Assembly: GCA_041623895.1 (NCBI GenBank)
Contig: JBFJVZ010000273.1
Span: forward strand, 1-10,941
Length of the DNA stretch: 10,941 nucleotides
From: JBFJVZ01 sp041623895
GTDB lineage: Bacteria > Planctomycetota > Planctomycetia > Pirellulales > Pirellulaceae
Direction of reading: 5' to 3'
Below are positions 1 through 6,833 of the stretch, one piece after another. How positions within the stretch are numbered: position 1 is the first letter of the stretch; each line of letters begins with the position of its first letter. The notes below the pieces were generated by a model. The model saw only the letters and a list, made by a program, of their open reading frames with translations, did no database searches and was not told the DNA's origin. Both the position numbers and the translations under genes were made by a program.

Positions 1-86
1 AACGACGACGAACACCCGATCGTTCGCGGAGCGAACGACGACGAACACCCGATCGTTCGCGGAGCGAACGACGACGTTCGCGAACG
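1..86. repeat. Tandem 33-bp hairpin repeat downstream of the sulfatase-fusion gene
   Basis: Two identical 33-bp units (1-33 and 34-66) are followed by a partial third that begins identically at 67 and then diverges. Each unit boundary carries an inverted repeat with an 8-bp stem and a 3-nt loop (TCGTTCGC-GGA-GCGAACGA, 20-38 and 53-71). The third copy is reduced to a loopless 12-bp palindrome CGTTCGCGAACG (75-86). The array lies immediately 3' of the minus-strand stop at 98, so its hairpins could end or protect that transcript, but no U-tract is visible. Units are directly adjacent without spacers, so this is not a CRISPR. The left end is cut by the window, so the array may be longer. Confidence 0.85.
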
Positions 87-97
87 ACTACGTTGGG

Positions 98-3000
98 CTA
101 TTTTTGACTCTTTAAATACGCGATCACGTCGGCCAGGTCGGTCTCGCTGAGAGCTTCTTCCAGCCCATTGGGCATGATCGATACGGGATTGGTATTGACG
201 GTGTCGATTTCTTCGCGAGCGACCGTAACCTTTTCGCCGTTGGCTTGTTGAATCACAAGCTCGGCCGTCGTTTCTTTTGCGATCAGACCGTTGATGACGC
301 GGCCGTCGACCGTCAAGACGCTGTAGGTTTCGTAGTCGCGAACGATGCTGGCCGAGGGGACAACGATCGACTCGAGTAAATCGTGTATGGAGCGATTGGC
401 TCCGATCGTCGTCAAATCGGGACCCACTCGTTGCCCCTTGTCTCCCACGCGATGGCAGGCGGAGCATTTCGCTTTCTCGCTGAAGAAAACGGTTCGTCCA
501 CGTTCGGCATCACCGGCAAAGATTCGCTCCTTCAATTCCGACAAGCGAATTAGCTTCGCTTGTTCGTGTTGTTTCAGTCGATCGAGCAGCCCGTTGACCC
601 CGGCAAGTTTTTCTTTGGGAAAGCGTTTCACGACATCCGATAACTCGTTCTCCGCCAGCGTGTTCAAAGACTTTGCCGAGCCAACCGCATCGACAAAGGC
701 ATCAATGACGTCAGCATTCTTGACGCTGCCATAACAGCGGACCAGTTCACGAAGCTGCGCCGGGGAGGCATTGGCGAAGGTCGCTGTTAGCTGAATCAGC
801 TGGTCGTCGCTGAGTGCTGAAGAGCCAATGATGTCGGCGGCGCGGGCGGCTTCGCCAGGCTGGCGGCCGTCCAGCAGGATCGCGTGCAGCATTTCGAACA
901 TTTCATTAGTCAGTCGGTTCGATTTTCCTTGCAGCGTCCTGAGTGCTGCCACACGAATCAGCGGCGGGAGTGACGGGTTTGCCCCGATTACTTCGACAGC
1001 TGTATCGAAGCGATCCGAATCGAGGACCGATACCAATTGCAGAGCCTGCTGGATCAGCTCTTGGCGACCGGAACGCAGGCGCTTGCGAATCGGCTTGACC
1101 CAACTTGGGTGCAGTGGAAGGGAACTGCCTTGTGCCAAGGCTCGTAAGATCGCTTGCTGGACGTCTTCGGATTGGTTAGCGTCCAGCAGTCGCCCCAGTC
1201 GGCTGGCCAGCGAAGCTTTGGATGCGTACCTCGGCAGCAGCGGCTCGACGACATCCCAGCGAGATTCCAGATCGTTTTGATCATCCAGTAAGGAAGCAAG
1301 TTTGCTGGTGATCGCATCGCTCCACTCAGCGTGTTTCAAGCAAATCTTCAGCGCCGCGCCGCGAACAGCCTTGTTGGGAGAATCCAACAACTCGGTAACC
1401 GTGCCGGCGGTCAGGTGGTCGCCATCGATTTGGTCCAGGGCGATCAAGGCGCCGAATGTTTGCGCGCTGCTTGTATCGGCGGCAACTTGCGACTTGAGGA
1501 AATCGACTTCACCGATCTCAATCAGCGCGTAAATGATTGCGTGCTGATGCGAACGATCAATCTGGTCGGTCAACTCAGCAAGCAAGTCGGGGACGACGGC
1601 AATATCACCAATTTGACCAAGTGTTGTCGCAGCCTGACGGCGAACGCCCGGATCAGGATCCGTCAACAGCGGTGCGATCAGCTTCGCCTTAACAGGACTG
1701 GCCGATGTAGCAAAGGCTCGACACGCCGCCTGGCGAATCTCCGGTCGGGCATCCGACAACGCCGGTGCTAGCGCCGCGTTGGCGGCTACTGAAGTAGATT
1801 CCTCTTGCGCCAAGCGGCAGAGTGCCCAAAGGCAATTTCTGCGCACGCGGATGTCGCTACGCTTGAGCGACGAGGCCAGGGTCGCAATCATCGGTTCTGC
1901 ACGTTTGACGCTGTGTTTGATCGCCTGTTGACGAACGGCGTATCGGGTGTCATTGAAAAGCCTGACCAGGTTTGCGTTGCTCAGACGCTGCCAGTCGATT
2001 CGCAGGCCGCGCGGATCCACCAGTGGCGTCATGCCATCGCGTCGGACCCGATAGATTCCTCCCAGCAACTCGGGCTTTGCGAATTGTGACGTCGGGCAAC
2101 CTCGATAGAACCAGCCGCCGGTATCGACCACCAGCAAGCTGCCATCGGCGTCCTCCAGCACATCGGTCGGGTGAAACTCGCGACTGGTAGAAGCAAGGAA
2201 TTCGTGCTGCGTCGCAGTGTAAGTAGAACCGGATGGTTGCAGGCTGAGGCGGACGACTTTGCCACGGTTAAAGAACGTGGCGAACAAGTTATCTTGCCAG
2301 CGATGATCCATCGTGCCACTTCGATAGCGGGTCAACCCGGAAACGGCGACGTGCCCGAAGCGATGCGCGGGGCCCAGAAAGTCACCGGTGACTTTCAATT
2401 CATTCAAAACTTTTTCGCGGTGCGGATAAGCGCCGCCATGCAACCAATGAACCAGGCAGTCGACGCGAGGCCGCGTGTACAAGATGTTGACCGTGCCCAG
2501 CATGTCGCCGCGGTCGGTAAAGTCGACTTCGACCGGGTTGTCCATGCCGCCGCCACAATGGATTCGCACATCGTTGCCGTCGCTGCGGCAAGAAAAGATG
2601 TAGGAACCCTCGCGGCTGCTTGTCACTTTGCCCGATTCATCGGTGAATTCGTGTCCGTGAAATCCATCGGTCCAATAGATCCGCCCGTCGGGGCCAAAAA
2701 AGCAGCCGTGAATGCTGGCGGCGTTGCCGTTGTAGCCGAACTTGCTGACGATCGCGGTTCGCTCGTCGGCCACGCCATCGTCGTCCGTATCTCGCAGCCG
2801 CCAGATGTTGGGAGGCGAGGCCACGTACAAAGCGCCATCGTGCCACACGCCGCCCATCGGAAAGGTCATCTTGTCGGCAAACAAGGTCGACGTATCAAAT
2901 CGTCCGTCGCGATCCTGATCCGTCAACATCACGATCGAATTAGGAAGTTTTTCCTCCAACTCCTGGTTCGTCATGTTCACGCCCGCGTTGTTACAGACGT

Positions 3001-4624
3001 ACAAACGCCCGGCATCGTCGAAACATGCCATCGTGGGGTGCGTCACCAGCGGCGGGCCGGCGGCCAACTGGACCGAGAATCCCTGGGGTACAGAAATCTC
3101 AGGGACGGTGAAGCCTGCCGTCAGCGGCGGTGGATCAACCGCAGTCAGTTGGGCGATTTCTTCGTCGATCCCGTCATGAATGCGAACCTGCGAAGTGCCT
3201 CCCTTCCACATGTCGTACTTCGGCTCGGCGAACTTGCCGTAAAAGTCGTCGAGTTGTTTCTTCAAATCGTCACGAGTCGATTGCCAACGATCATCGCCGA
3301 CCAGGTTGACAAATTCGTCCGGATCGGCAGCCAGATCGTAAAGCTCGTGCGGGCCATTGGGATGCCGGTGCACGTACTTCAGCGTTTCGGTACGAATGCA
3401 CCGCAGATTCTCGAACTCGTAAAAGATCGGTGCCGAGGAATCTTCATTGCTCGCTGCCTGCTGGGTCAGAATTGGCGAGTAGTCATGACCGGGCGAGCGC
3501 GGCGCGGCGGGTATTTTTTCCGCCAGGCCTAGATAATTCAGCAGCGTCGGCATCAAGTCATAGTTGGCAATCATGTGTGGCGAGCGTTTGCCCGCCACAA
3601 TCTTGTTTGGGTGTCGCCAAATCGTGGGGATCAGCATCATGCCGTCGCGGGCTGTCAGCGGCCGGGTGTGATCACCCATGCCAAAGAAACCACCATGACC
3701 GCCGACCCAACCCTGGTCGGCAACAAAGATGACGATCGTGTTTTCGTCGAGGCCTTGCTGTTTCAGCGTTTGCATCACGGTACCGACTCCGTCATCAACC
3801 CCGCTGACTTCGCTGGCAACGCGGCGAATCGAAGTCGGGTTGTTAATGTAGTCGCGGTTGTTCAGCTGCCAGGGATGCGGCGGACTACGCGGGAACGAGG
3901 CGAGTTCTTTGTCCGCGTAGTAGGCGGCGTGCCGGTTCTGGCCGTCTTTCAACAACAGCCGGCCCAGCGAATAAGGACCGTTGTAGGCAAGAAACAAAAA
4001 GAAAGGCTTGTCGCCGGTTGATTGTTGCTCGATAAACTTTACCGCGTGCTCGGTCCACAGATCCGTCAGGTATCTTGGTTCCTTGCGGATCTTGCTGTTC
4101 TCGATCACGTCCGCGTTATAGAAAGTGCTGGTGCCGCCATGTGGCATTGTGATCCAGTATTCGTCCAGTCCTTCCTGTGGGTGAAGATTGTCGCCCAGGT
4201 GCCATTTGCCGACCAAGCCGCAGGCGTAACCGGCATCCTTCAAAACTTCGGGCAGCGAGGTCAGGTTATCCAGCGTACAGCGTGCATCCGGTCCAACTTG
4301 GAGGTGCCCGCCCGATAGGAACGAGTGCACACCGTGTTGAGACGGGATCAATCCGGTCAAAAACGTGGCTCGTGTCGGCGAGCAAACGGGGTTGGAGGCG
4401 AACGATCTTTCAAACAGCGTCCCTTCCTTTGCCAGGCCGTCGATGTTGGGAGTCCGGATGTCCGGGTTGCCATAACAACCGAGTGTCCAGGCACCGTGGT
4501 TGTCGGTCATGATCAAGACAACGTTGGGGAATCCCTCCGGTTGTTGCGCCCCGAGCAAGCTGCCGGCAGTGCCGCAGCTAAGGGAGCAAATCATTGCTAA
4601 AACTGGAAGTGTCGGGTGCTTCAC
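98..4624 (-). CDS. Exported sulfatase fused to PVC-type dehydrogenase, HEAT and c-type heme domains
   Basis: A 1508-aa protein from a GTG start, with GGAG 7 nt upstream. An in-frame TTG at 4648 would add 8 residues but lacks a good ribosome site. Residues 1-26 form a signal peptide (K, hydrophobic core, cleavage near LLGA). Residues 32-465 are a type I sulfatase: the CSPTR motif at 81-85 supplies the cysteine matured to formylglycine, with D41/N42, GKWHLG (139-144) and D303/Q304 as metal or catalytic positions. The usual His in the 'NAPH' motif is Tyr218 here (NGPY). Residues 508-862 resemble the Pirellula/Verrucomicrobium 'membrane-bound dehydrogenase' propeller (TIGR02604-like), with DxDxDG calcium loops near 569 and 612. 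Residues 882-1350 are HEAT-like helices. Residues 1369-1506 are the matching heme-binding domain (TIGR02603-like), with CSACH at 1387-1391 and candidate axial Met1484. Likely periplasmic degradation or oxidation of sulfated glycans; substrate unknown. It needs a formylglycine-generating enzyme from elsewhere. Confidence 0.93.
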   Translation of the reverse strand: MKHPTLPVLAMICSLSCGTAGSLLGAQQPEGFPNVVLIMTDNHGAWTLGCYGNPDIRTPNIDGLAKEGTLFERSFASNPVCSPTRATFLTGLIPSQHGVHSFLSGGHLQVGPDARCTLDNLTSLPEVLKDAGYACGLVGKWHLGDNLHPQEGLDEYWITMPHGGTSTFYNADVIENSKIRKEPRYLTDLWTEHAVKFIEQQSTGDKPFFLFLAYNGPYSLGRLLLKDGQNRHAAYYADKELASFPRSPPHPWQLNNRDYINNPTSIRRVASEVSGVDDGVGTVMQTLKQQGLDENTIVIFVADQGWVGGHGGFFGMGDHTRPLTARDGMMLIPTIWRHPNKIVAGKRSPHMIANYDLMPTLLNYLGLAEKIPAAPRSPGHDYSPILTQQAASNEDSSAPIFYEFENLRCIRTETLKYVHRHPNGPHELYDLAADPDEFVNLVGDDRWQSTRDDLKKQLDDFYGKFAEPKYDMWKGGTSQVRIHDGIDEEIAQLTAVDPPPLTAGFTVPEISVPQGFSVQLAAGPPLVTHPTMACFDDAGRLYVCNNAGVNMTNQELEEKLPNSIVMLTDQDRDGRFDTSTLFADKMTFPMGGVWHDGALYVASPPNIWRLRDTDDDGVADERTAIVSKFGYNGNAASIHGCFFGPDGRIYWTDGFHGHEFTDESGKVTSSREGSYIFSCRSDGNDVRIHCGGGMDNPVEVDFTDRGDMLGTVNILYTRPRVDCLVHWLHGGAYPHREKVLNELKVTGDFLGPAHRFGHVAVSGLTRYRSGTMDHRWQDNLFATFFNRGKVVRLSLQPSGSTYTATQHEFLASTSREFHPTDVLEDADGSLLVVDTGGWFYRGCPTSQFAKPELLGGIYRVRRDGMTPLVDPRGLRIDWQRLSNANLVRLFNDTRYAVRQQAIKHSVKRAEPMIATLASSLKRSDIRVRRNCLWALCRLAQEESTSVAANAALAPALSDARPEIRQAACRAFATSASPVKAKLIAPLLTDPDPGVRRQAATTLGQIGDIAVVPDLLAELTDQIDRSHQHAIIYALIEIGEVDFLKSQVAADTSSAQTFGALIALDQIDGDHLTAGTVTELLDSPNKAVRGAALKICLKHAEWSDAITSKLASLLDDQNDLESRWDVVEPLLPRYASKASLASRLGRLLDANQSEDVQQAILRALAQGSSLPLHPSWVKPIRKRLRSGRQELIQQALQLVSVLDSDRFDTAVEVIGANPSLPPLIRVAALRTLQGKSNRLTNEMFEMLHAILLDGRQPGEAARAADIIGSSALSDDQLIQLTATFANASPAQLRELVRCYGSVKNADVIDAFVDAVGSAKSLNTLAENELSDVVKRFPKEKLAGVNGLLDRLKQHEQAKLIRLSELKERIFAGDAERGRTVFFSEKAKCSACHRVGDKGQRVGPDLTTIGANRSIHDLLESIVVPSASIVRDYETYSVLTVDGRVINGLIAKETTAELVIQQANGEKVTVAREEIDTVNTNPVSIMPNGLEEALSETDLADVIAYLKSQK

Positions 4625-4679
4625 GATACGGCTCCAAATTCGTGTCAATCACGATCGTACACGGCTGGACGATGGCGTG

Positions 4680-4695
4680 TTGCCCTCGAGGGCAA
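4680..4695. promoter_or_regulatory. Perfect 16-bp palindrome, candidate operator or activator site
   Basis: TTGCCCTCGAGGGCAA is a perfect inverted repeat with no spacer, placed in the 200-bp region between two divergent genes. Its centre lies about 81 bp upstream of the start site predicted from the sigma-54-like promoter at 4742-4758, a usual distance for an enhancer-binding protein. It is also about 63 bp upstream of the sulfatase start, so it could instead act as an operator for that gene. The protein that binds it cannot be named from the sequence. Confidence 0.45.
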
Positions 4696-4741
4696 AGTGT
4701 GGCATTCTCCCGGCATGATTTGGGGGATCGCTACGCCCTGA

Positions 4742-4758
4742 TTGGCATGGTGATTGCA
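4742..4758 (+). promoter_or_regulatory. Sigma-54 (RpoN) -24/-12 promoter for the TerB-like gene
   Basis: TTGGCATGGTGATTGCA matches the sigma-54 consensus TTGGCACG-N4-TTGCW at every fixed position except one (T for C). The invariant GG (4744-4745) and GC (4756-4757) are separated by exactly 10 nt, as required. Transcription would start near 4769 and leave a leader of about 56 nt before the ATG at 4825. The position and direction fit the chosen start of the downstream gene. It is a match by eye and has not been tested against chance occurrence in the genome. Confidence 0.55.
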
Positions 4759-4772
4759 TTTACCCAGCAGTT

Positions 4773-4787
4773 CCGCGATGATCGCGG
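4773..4787. repeat. Short triplet-loop hairpin in the TerB-like gene leader
   Basis: CCGCGA-TGA-TCGCGG is a perfect 6-bp inverted repeat with a 3-nt loop. It lies within the leader expected from the sigma-54-like promoter, about 4 nt after the predicted transcript start. A 5' hairpin at that position could stabilise the mRNA, but it may also be chance in GC-rich DNA. Confidence 0.35.
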
Positions 4788-4824
4788 CGGCTTCAACAAT
4801 GAAGAAAATAAGAGGAAAGCGAAG

Positions 4825-5388
4825 ATGGAGTCAGATGGCTTTGCCAAACGAGAACGAGCACTGGAAGACGAATTCTTTCACCGCGTTGACGAGAAACTAC
4901 GTGAAGAGCTGCGCCGCTCCATGGAGCATGATCGTTCGCGGGAGGCGCTTGCTGCCGCAACGGGATTCAACGATACCGCATTGTTGGACGAACTAGTCGA
5001 TTCAGGGATCACTGCCACGACGCTGGTAGCCTTGGCGCTGGTACCAGCAGTGATGGTTGCCTGGGCCGACAGTGAAATGGCGAAAGAAGAACGTGAAGCG
5101 ATCATGGAAATGGCCCACAAGCGTGGAATCGAGCAGGATGGTCTGGCTTACCAGATACTGAACGGCTGGCTTGAGCAGCGGCCCAATCGTTCCTTGCTGG
5201 AGACTTGGAAGCATTATGCCCATGCCGTCCGCGAAACATTAACCGAGAGCGCGTGGAAACAACTGGCTGACGAAGTCTTGGAGCAAGCAAACGCTGTAGC
5301 ACAAGCCTCCGGAGGCGTGTTCGGATACGGAAAAGTCTCCGCAACCGAGAAAAACATGATTGCAAAGATTCGCGAAGCAGTCACTTGA
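4825..5388 (+). CDS. TerB-like conserved hypothetical protein
   Basis: 187 aa, probably soluble and cytoplasmic, with no signal peptide. The ATG at 4825 is preceded by AGAGG with a 9-nt gap. The open frame continues upstream to 4594, but that extension reads as non-coding and crosses the control region. Residues 1-40 are highly charged (many E, K, R) and likely helical. Residues 62-118 contain a hydrophobic helix followed by 'VAWADSEMAKEEREAIMEMA' (78-97), which resembles the TerB/DjlA-like helical domain, where an acidic 'AD(G/S)xxxxxE' motif recurs. The remainder is helical, ending in a Gly-rich turn (163-169) and a final helix. TerB-like proteins are linked to tellurite or envelope stress and metal binding, but the role here is unknown. 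The CBS gene follows 80 bp downstream on the same strand and may be co-transcribed. Confidence 0.8.
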   Translation: MESDGFAKRERALEDEFFHRVDEKLREELRRSMEHDRSREALAAATGFNDTALLDELVDSGITATTLVALALVPAVMVAWADSEMAKEEREAIMEMAHKRGIEQDGLAYQILNGWLEQRPNRSLLETWKHYAHAVRETLTESAWKQLADEVLEQANAVAQASGGVFGYGKVSATEKNMIAKIREAVT

Positions 5389-5393
5389 TAGGG

Positions 5394-5420
5394 TGTGCGA
5401 AATTGACAATGTTGTGCGAA
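5394..5420 (+). promoter_or_regulatory. Direct repeat TGTGCGAA flanking a TTGACA box upstream of the CBS gene
   Basis: TGTGCGAA occurs at 5394-5401 and again at 5413-5420, a period of 19 bp, with a perfect TTGACA (5403-5408) between the copies. No convincing -10 box follows at the normal spacing (5426-5431 reads GCGCAA), so a sigma-70 promoter is doubtful. The repeat could bind a regulator of the CBS gene. Evidence is weak. Confidence 0.25.
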
Positions 5421-5468
5421 TAGGCGCGCAAGGCGTTGAGTGTTCCACTGCTTGCTGAGGAGCAAACG

Positions 5469-5927
5469 ATGATTGACACAGGCATCGAAGTTCAGCAAAT
5501 CATGTCGCGCAATATTCAACGCGTCAGTCCCGACACATCGGTTGGTGACGTGCTGGATTTGATGTACGAGCACAGAATTTCCGCGCTGCCGGTTGTCGAC
5601 GAAGCCGAGCATTGCGTGGGCATCGTCACCATCACTGATTTGGTGACGCTGTTGCGGAGCACGGAGCAGACGTTGAAAAGTGACTATCCCCACTTTGACG
5701 ATTGCCTGTGGGCGATCGACATGGTGCAGCGCAACCTTGACAGTGATCCCGTGCGTAACATCATGAGCGAAGTCCTGGTCACGGTCTCGCCCGATGTGAG
5801 TCTGGAGCGGGCGGCAAAAATGATGGTGATCGAAAACGTGCACCACTTGCCCGTGATGATGGACCGAAAACTGGTTGGTTTCCTTTCTTCGATCGATATC
5901 GCGCGGGCGATCGCTGGCGAAGTTTGA
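5469..5927 (+). CDS. Stand-alone CBS-domain-pair protein
   Basis: 152 aa, cytoplasmic. The ATG at 5469 has a strong ribosome site (GAGGAG, 6-nt gap). An in-frame TTG at 5436 would add 11 residues without such a site. The protein is almost entirely two CBS motifs: the first at about 12-62 (IMSRNIQRVSPDTSVGDVLD onward, with HRISALPVVDE and VGIVTITDL), the second at about 98-149 (IMSEVLVTVSPDVSLERAAK onward, with VHHLPVMMD and VGFLSSIDI). Tandem CBS motifs form a Bateman module that usually binds AMP, ADP, ATP or SAM and works as an energy sensor. There is no attached enzyme or transporter domain, so it probably acts on a partner protein. It converges on a universal stress protein gene about 110 bp away, a frequent pairing of stress-linked families. 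The partner is unknown. Confidence 0.92.
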   Translation: MIDTGIEVQQIMSRNIQRVSPDTSVGDVLDLMYEHRISALPVVDEAEHCVGIVTITDLVTLLRSTEQTLKSDYPHFDDCLWAIDMVQRNLDSDPVRNIMSEVLVTVSPDVSLERAAKMMVIENVHHLPVMMDRKLVGFLSSIDIARAIAGEV

Positions 5928-5957
5928 GCGAAGACAATGCTCAATGTCGTCACCCGC

Positions 5958-5977
5958 TCCGCGCGTTCGGCCGCGGA
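5958..5977. terminator. Possible weak bidirectional hairpin between convergent genes
   Basis: TCCGCG (5958-5963) and CGCGGA (5972-5977) form a 6-bp inverted repeat with an 8-nt loop in the gap between the CBS and universal stress protein stops. There is no T-tract on either side, so it is not a classical intrinsic terminator. Confidence 0.25.
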
Positions 5978-6039
5978 ACCTCAGACGACAGTAAATTCAC
6001 AGTCTCCCCGCGGTCGAAGGATACGACGGCGCGCAACTC

Positions 6040-6468
6040 TTACTGACGGAGCACCAGCACGGGGCAGTGAGCCAAGCGGACGACGCGTTCGGCGACCGAT
6101 CCCAACAGCATATGCTTGATGATTCCGTAGCCATGGGAAGGAATCACGATCAGATCGGCATGCGACACTTGGGCGTAGTCGGCGATTTCATGACCCGCAT
6201 CGCCAACCACCACAGTGGTAATCACCTGGCCGTACTTTTCGTCCTTGAGGGTTTCATCCAAGTGCTTGAGGGCCCCGGCGATGCGTTCATCGTCCGACTC
6301 CGTTCCATAGATCAAGCCAGGCTCCATCACACTTAATGGGGCCAGTACGTGGATCGCGTGCACTTCGCCGTCCGGATCTGAAATCTCGATCGCGTGATCA
6401 AGCGCCTTGATCGATAGTTCACTGAAGTCGATCGGAACGATCGTTTTTTTGGGTAGCAGTCCAGGCAT
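6040..6468 (-). CDS. Universal stress protein (UspA family)
   Basis: 142 aa, a single cytoplasmic Usp domain of normal length. It opens with a beta strand and conserved acidic turn (TIVPIDFSELS, 9-19; Asp14 is the usual adenine-contacting position). It ends with the nucleotide-binding stretch SHG-x9-GS (Ser111-Ser124) followed by VAERVVRLAHCPVLVLR. The first Gly of the ATP-type G-x2-G-x9-G-(S/T) motif is Pro110 here, while the other Gly and Ser positions are kept, so ATP binding is likely but not certain. The ATG at 6468 has only a weak purine-rich stretch (GAGAGA) upstream. It is convergent with the CBS-pair gene and divergent from the HhH-ppsR operon. Usp proteins help survival under starvation, hypoxia or envelope stress; the particular role here cannot be read from the sequence. 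Confidence 0.95.
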   Translation of the reverse strand: MPGLLPKKTIVPIDFSELSIKALDHAIEISDPDGEVHAIHVLAPLSVMEPGLIYGTESDDERIAGALKHLDETLKDEKYGQVITTVVVGDAGHEIADYAQVSHADLIVIPSHGYGIIKHMLLGSVAERVVRLAHCPVLVLRQ

Positions 6469-6560
6469 TGGATTGGTCTCTCACAGTCGTGCTTAGGCGA
6501 ACGCAATTCAGTCGAGCAAAACTGGTGCCGACTGACCAGATTCTACCGTGGACGCTGGGC

Positions 6561-6702
6561 TGGGAGGGCGATTGGCGCTGAACGAGGACCTAATCTTGGG
6601 TCAGCGAGGAACCGCTGGGAGGGCGACGCGTCGGAAAACGCTTTGCGGCTCCGCGGAAGCGTCGCCCTCCCGGACGGAGCCTCGCCCGCCTCGCCCTCCC
6701 GA
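6561..6702. repeat. GGGAGGGCGA/TCGCCCTCCC repeat cluster with a 55-bp palindromic core
   Basis: The core at 6617-6671 has perfect 13-bp terminal inverted repeats (GGGAGGGCGACGC at 6617-6629, its complement at 6659-6671). Inside is a nested hairpin built on CGCTT...AAGCG and GCGG-CT-CCGC. One further forward copy of GGGAGGGCGA lies at 6562-6571 and one further TCGCCCTCCC at 6691-6700. The same 10-mer recurs at 8506, 8542 and, inverted, 8810. This looks like a REP/MITE-type dispersed intergenic element. It fills most of the region between the universal stress gene and the next operon, where no gene is seen. Confidence 0.75.
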
Positions 6703-6771
6703 TTTACAGGTTCAGTCAAGACTGACAGAACATGAGCGGCCCTCAGCATTTCGTTACCCGGCGCACGACTT

Positions 6772-6779
6772 GCTATAAT
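6772..6779 (+). promoter_or_regulatory. Extended -10 promoter of the HhH-ppsR operon
   Basis: TGCTATAAT combines a perfect TATAAT (6774-6779) with a TG one base upstream, the extended -10 form that tolerates a poor -35. The region 17-18 bp upstream (around 6750-6756) has no good TTGACA. Transcription would start near 6786, about 48 nt before the ATG at 6834, leaving the ribosome site GGGGAGG (6817-6823) in the leader. The position and direction suit the operon. Confidence 0.5.
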
Positions 6780-6833
6780 GGCAACAGTCGCTTGGATTCA
6801 CGATTTCCTTTCGGTAGGGGAGGATTGAAGGCG

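Noticed and set aside
1..66. CRISPR array
   Set aside because: The 33-bp units are directly adjacent and identical, with no unique spacers and no cas genes.
2171..3532. 453-codon plus-strand open frame opposite the sulfatase fusion
   Set aside because: It lies wholly antisense to a well-supported gene, its translation is an Arg/Val/Ala-rich composition with no recognisable domain, and it is explained by codon bias of the opposite strand.
4625..4648. TTG start at 4648 for the sulfatase fusion
   Set aside because: Possible but weaker: no purine-rich ribosome site, and the GTG at 4624 has GGAG at 7 nt and yields a cleaner signal peptide.
4594..4824. N-terminal extension of the TerB-like gene to 4594
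   Set aside because: The extension overlaps the sulfatase start, covers the palindrome and sigma-54-like promoter, and gives a non-conserved looking peptide; the ATG at 4825 has a good ribosome site.
6543..6749. Minus-strand 68-codon frame in the GGGAGGGCGA repeat cluster
   Set aside because: Entirely repeat-derived sequence, Arg/Pro/Ala-rich translation, no start context.
6732..6833. Upstream ATG of the HhH gene at 6732
   Set aside because: It precedes the extended -10 box, has no ribosome site and adds a peptide with no family similarity.
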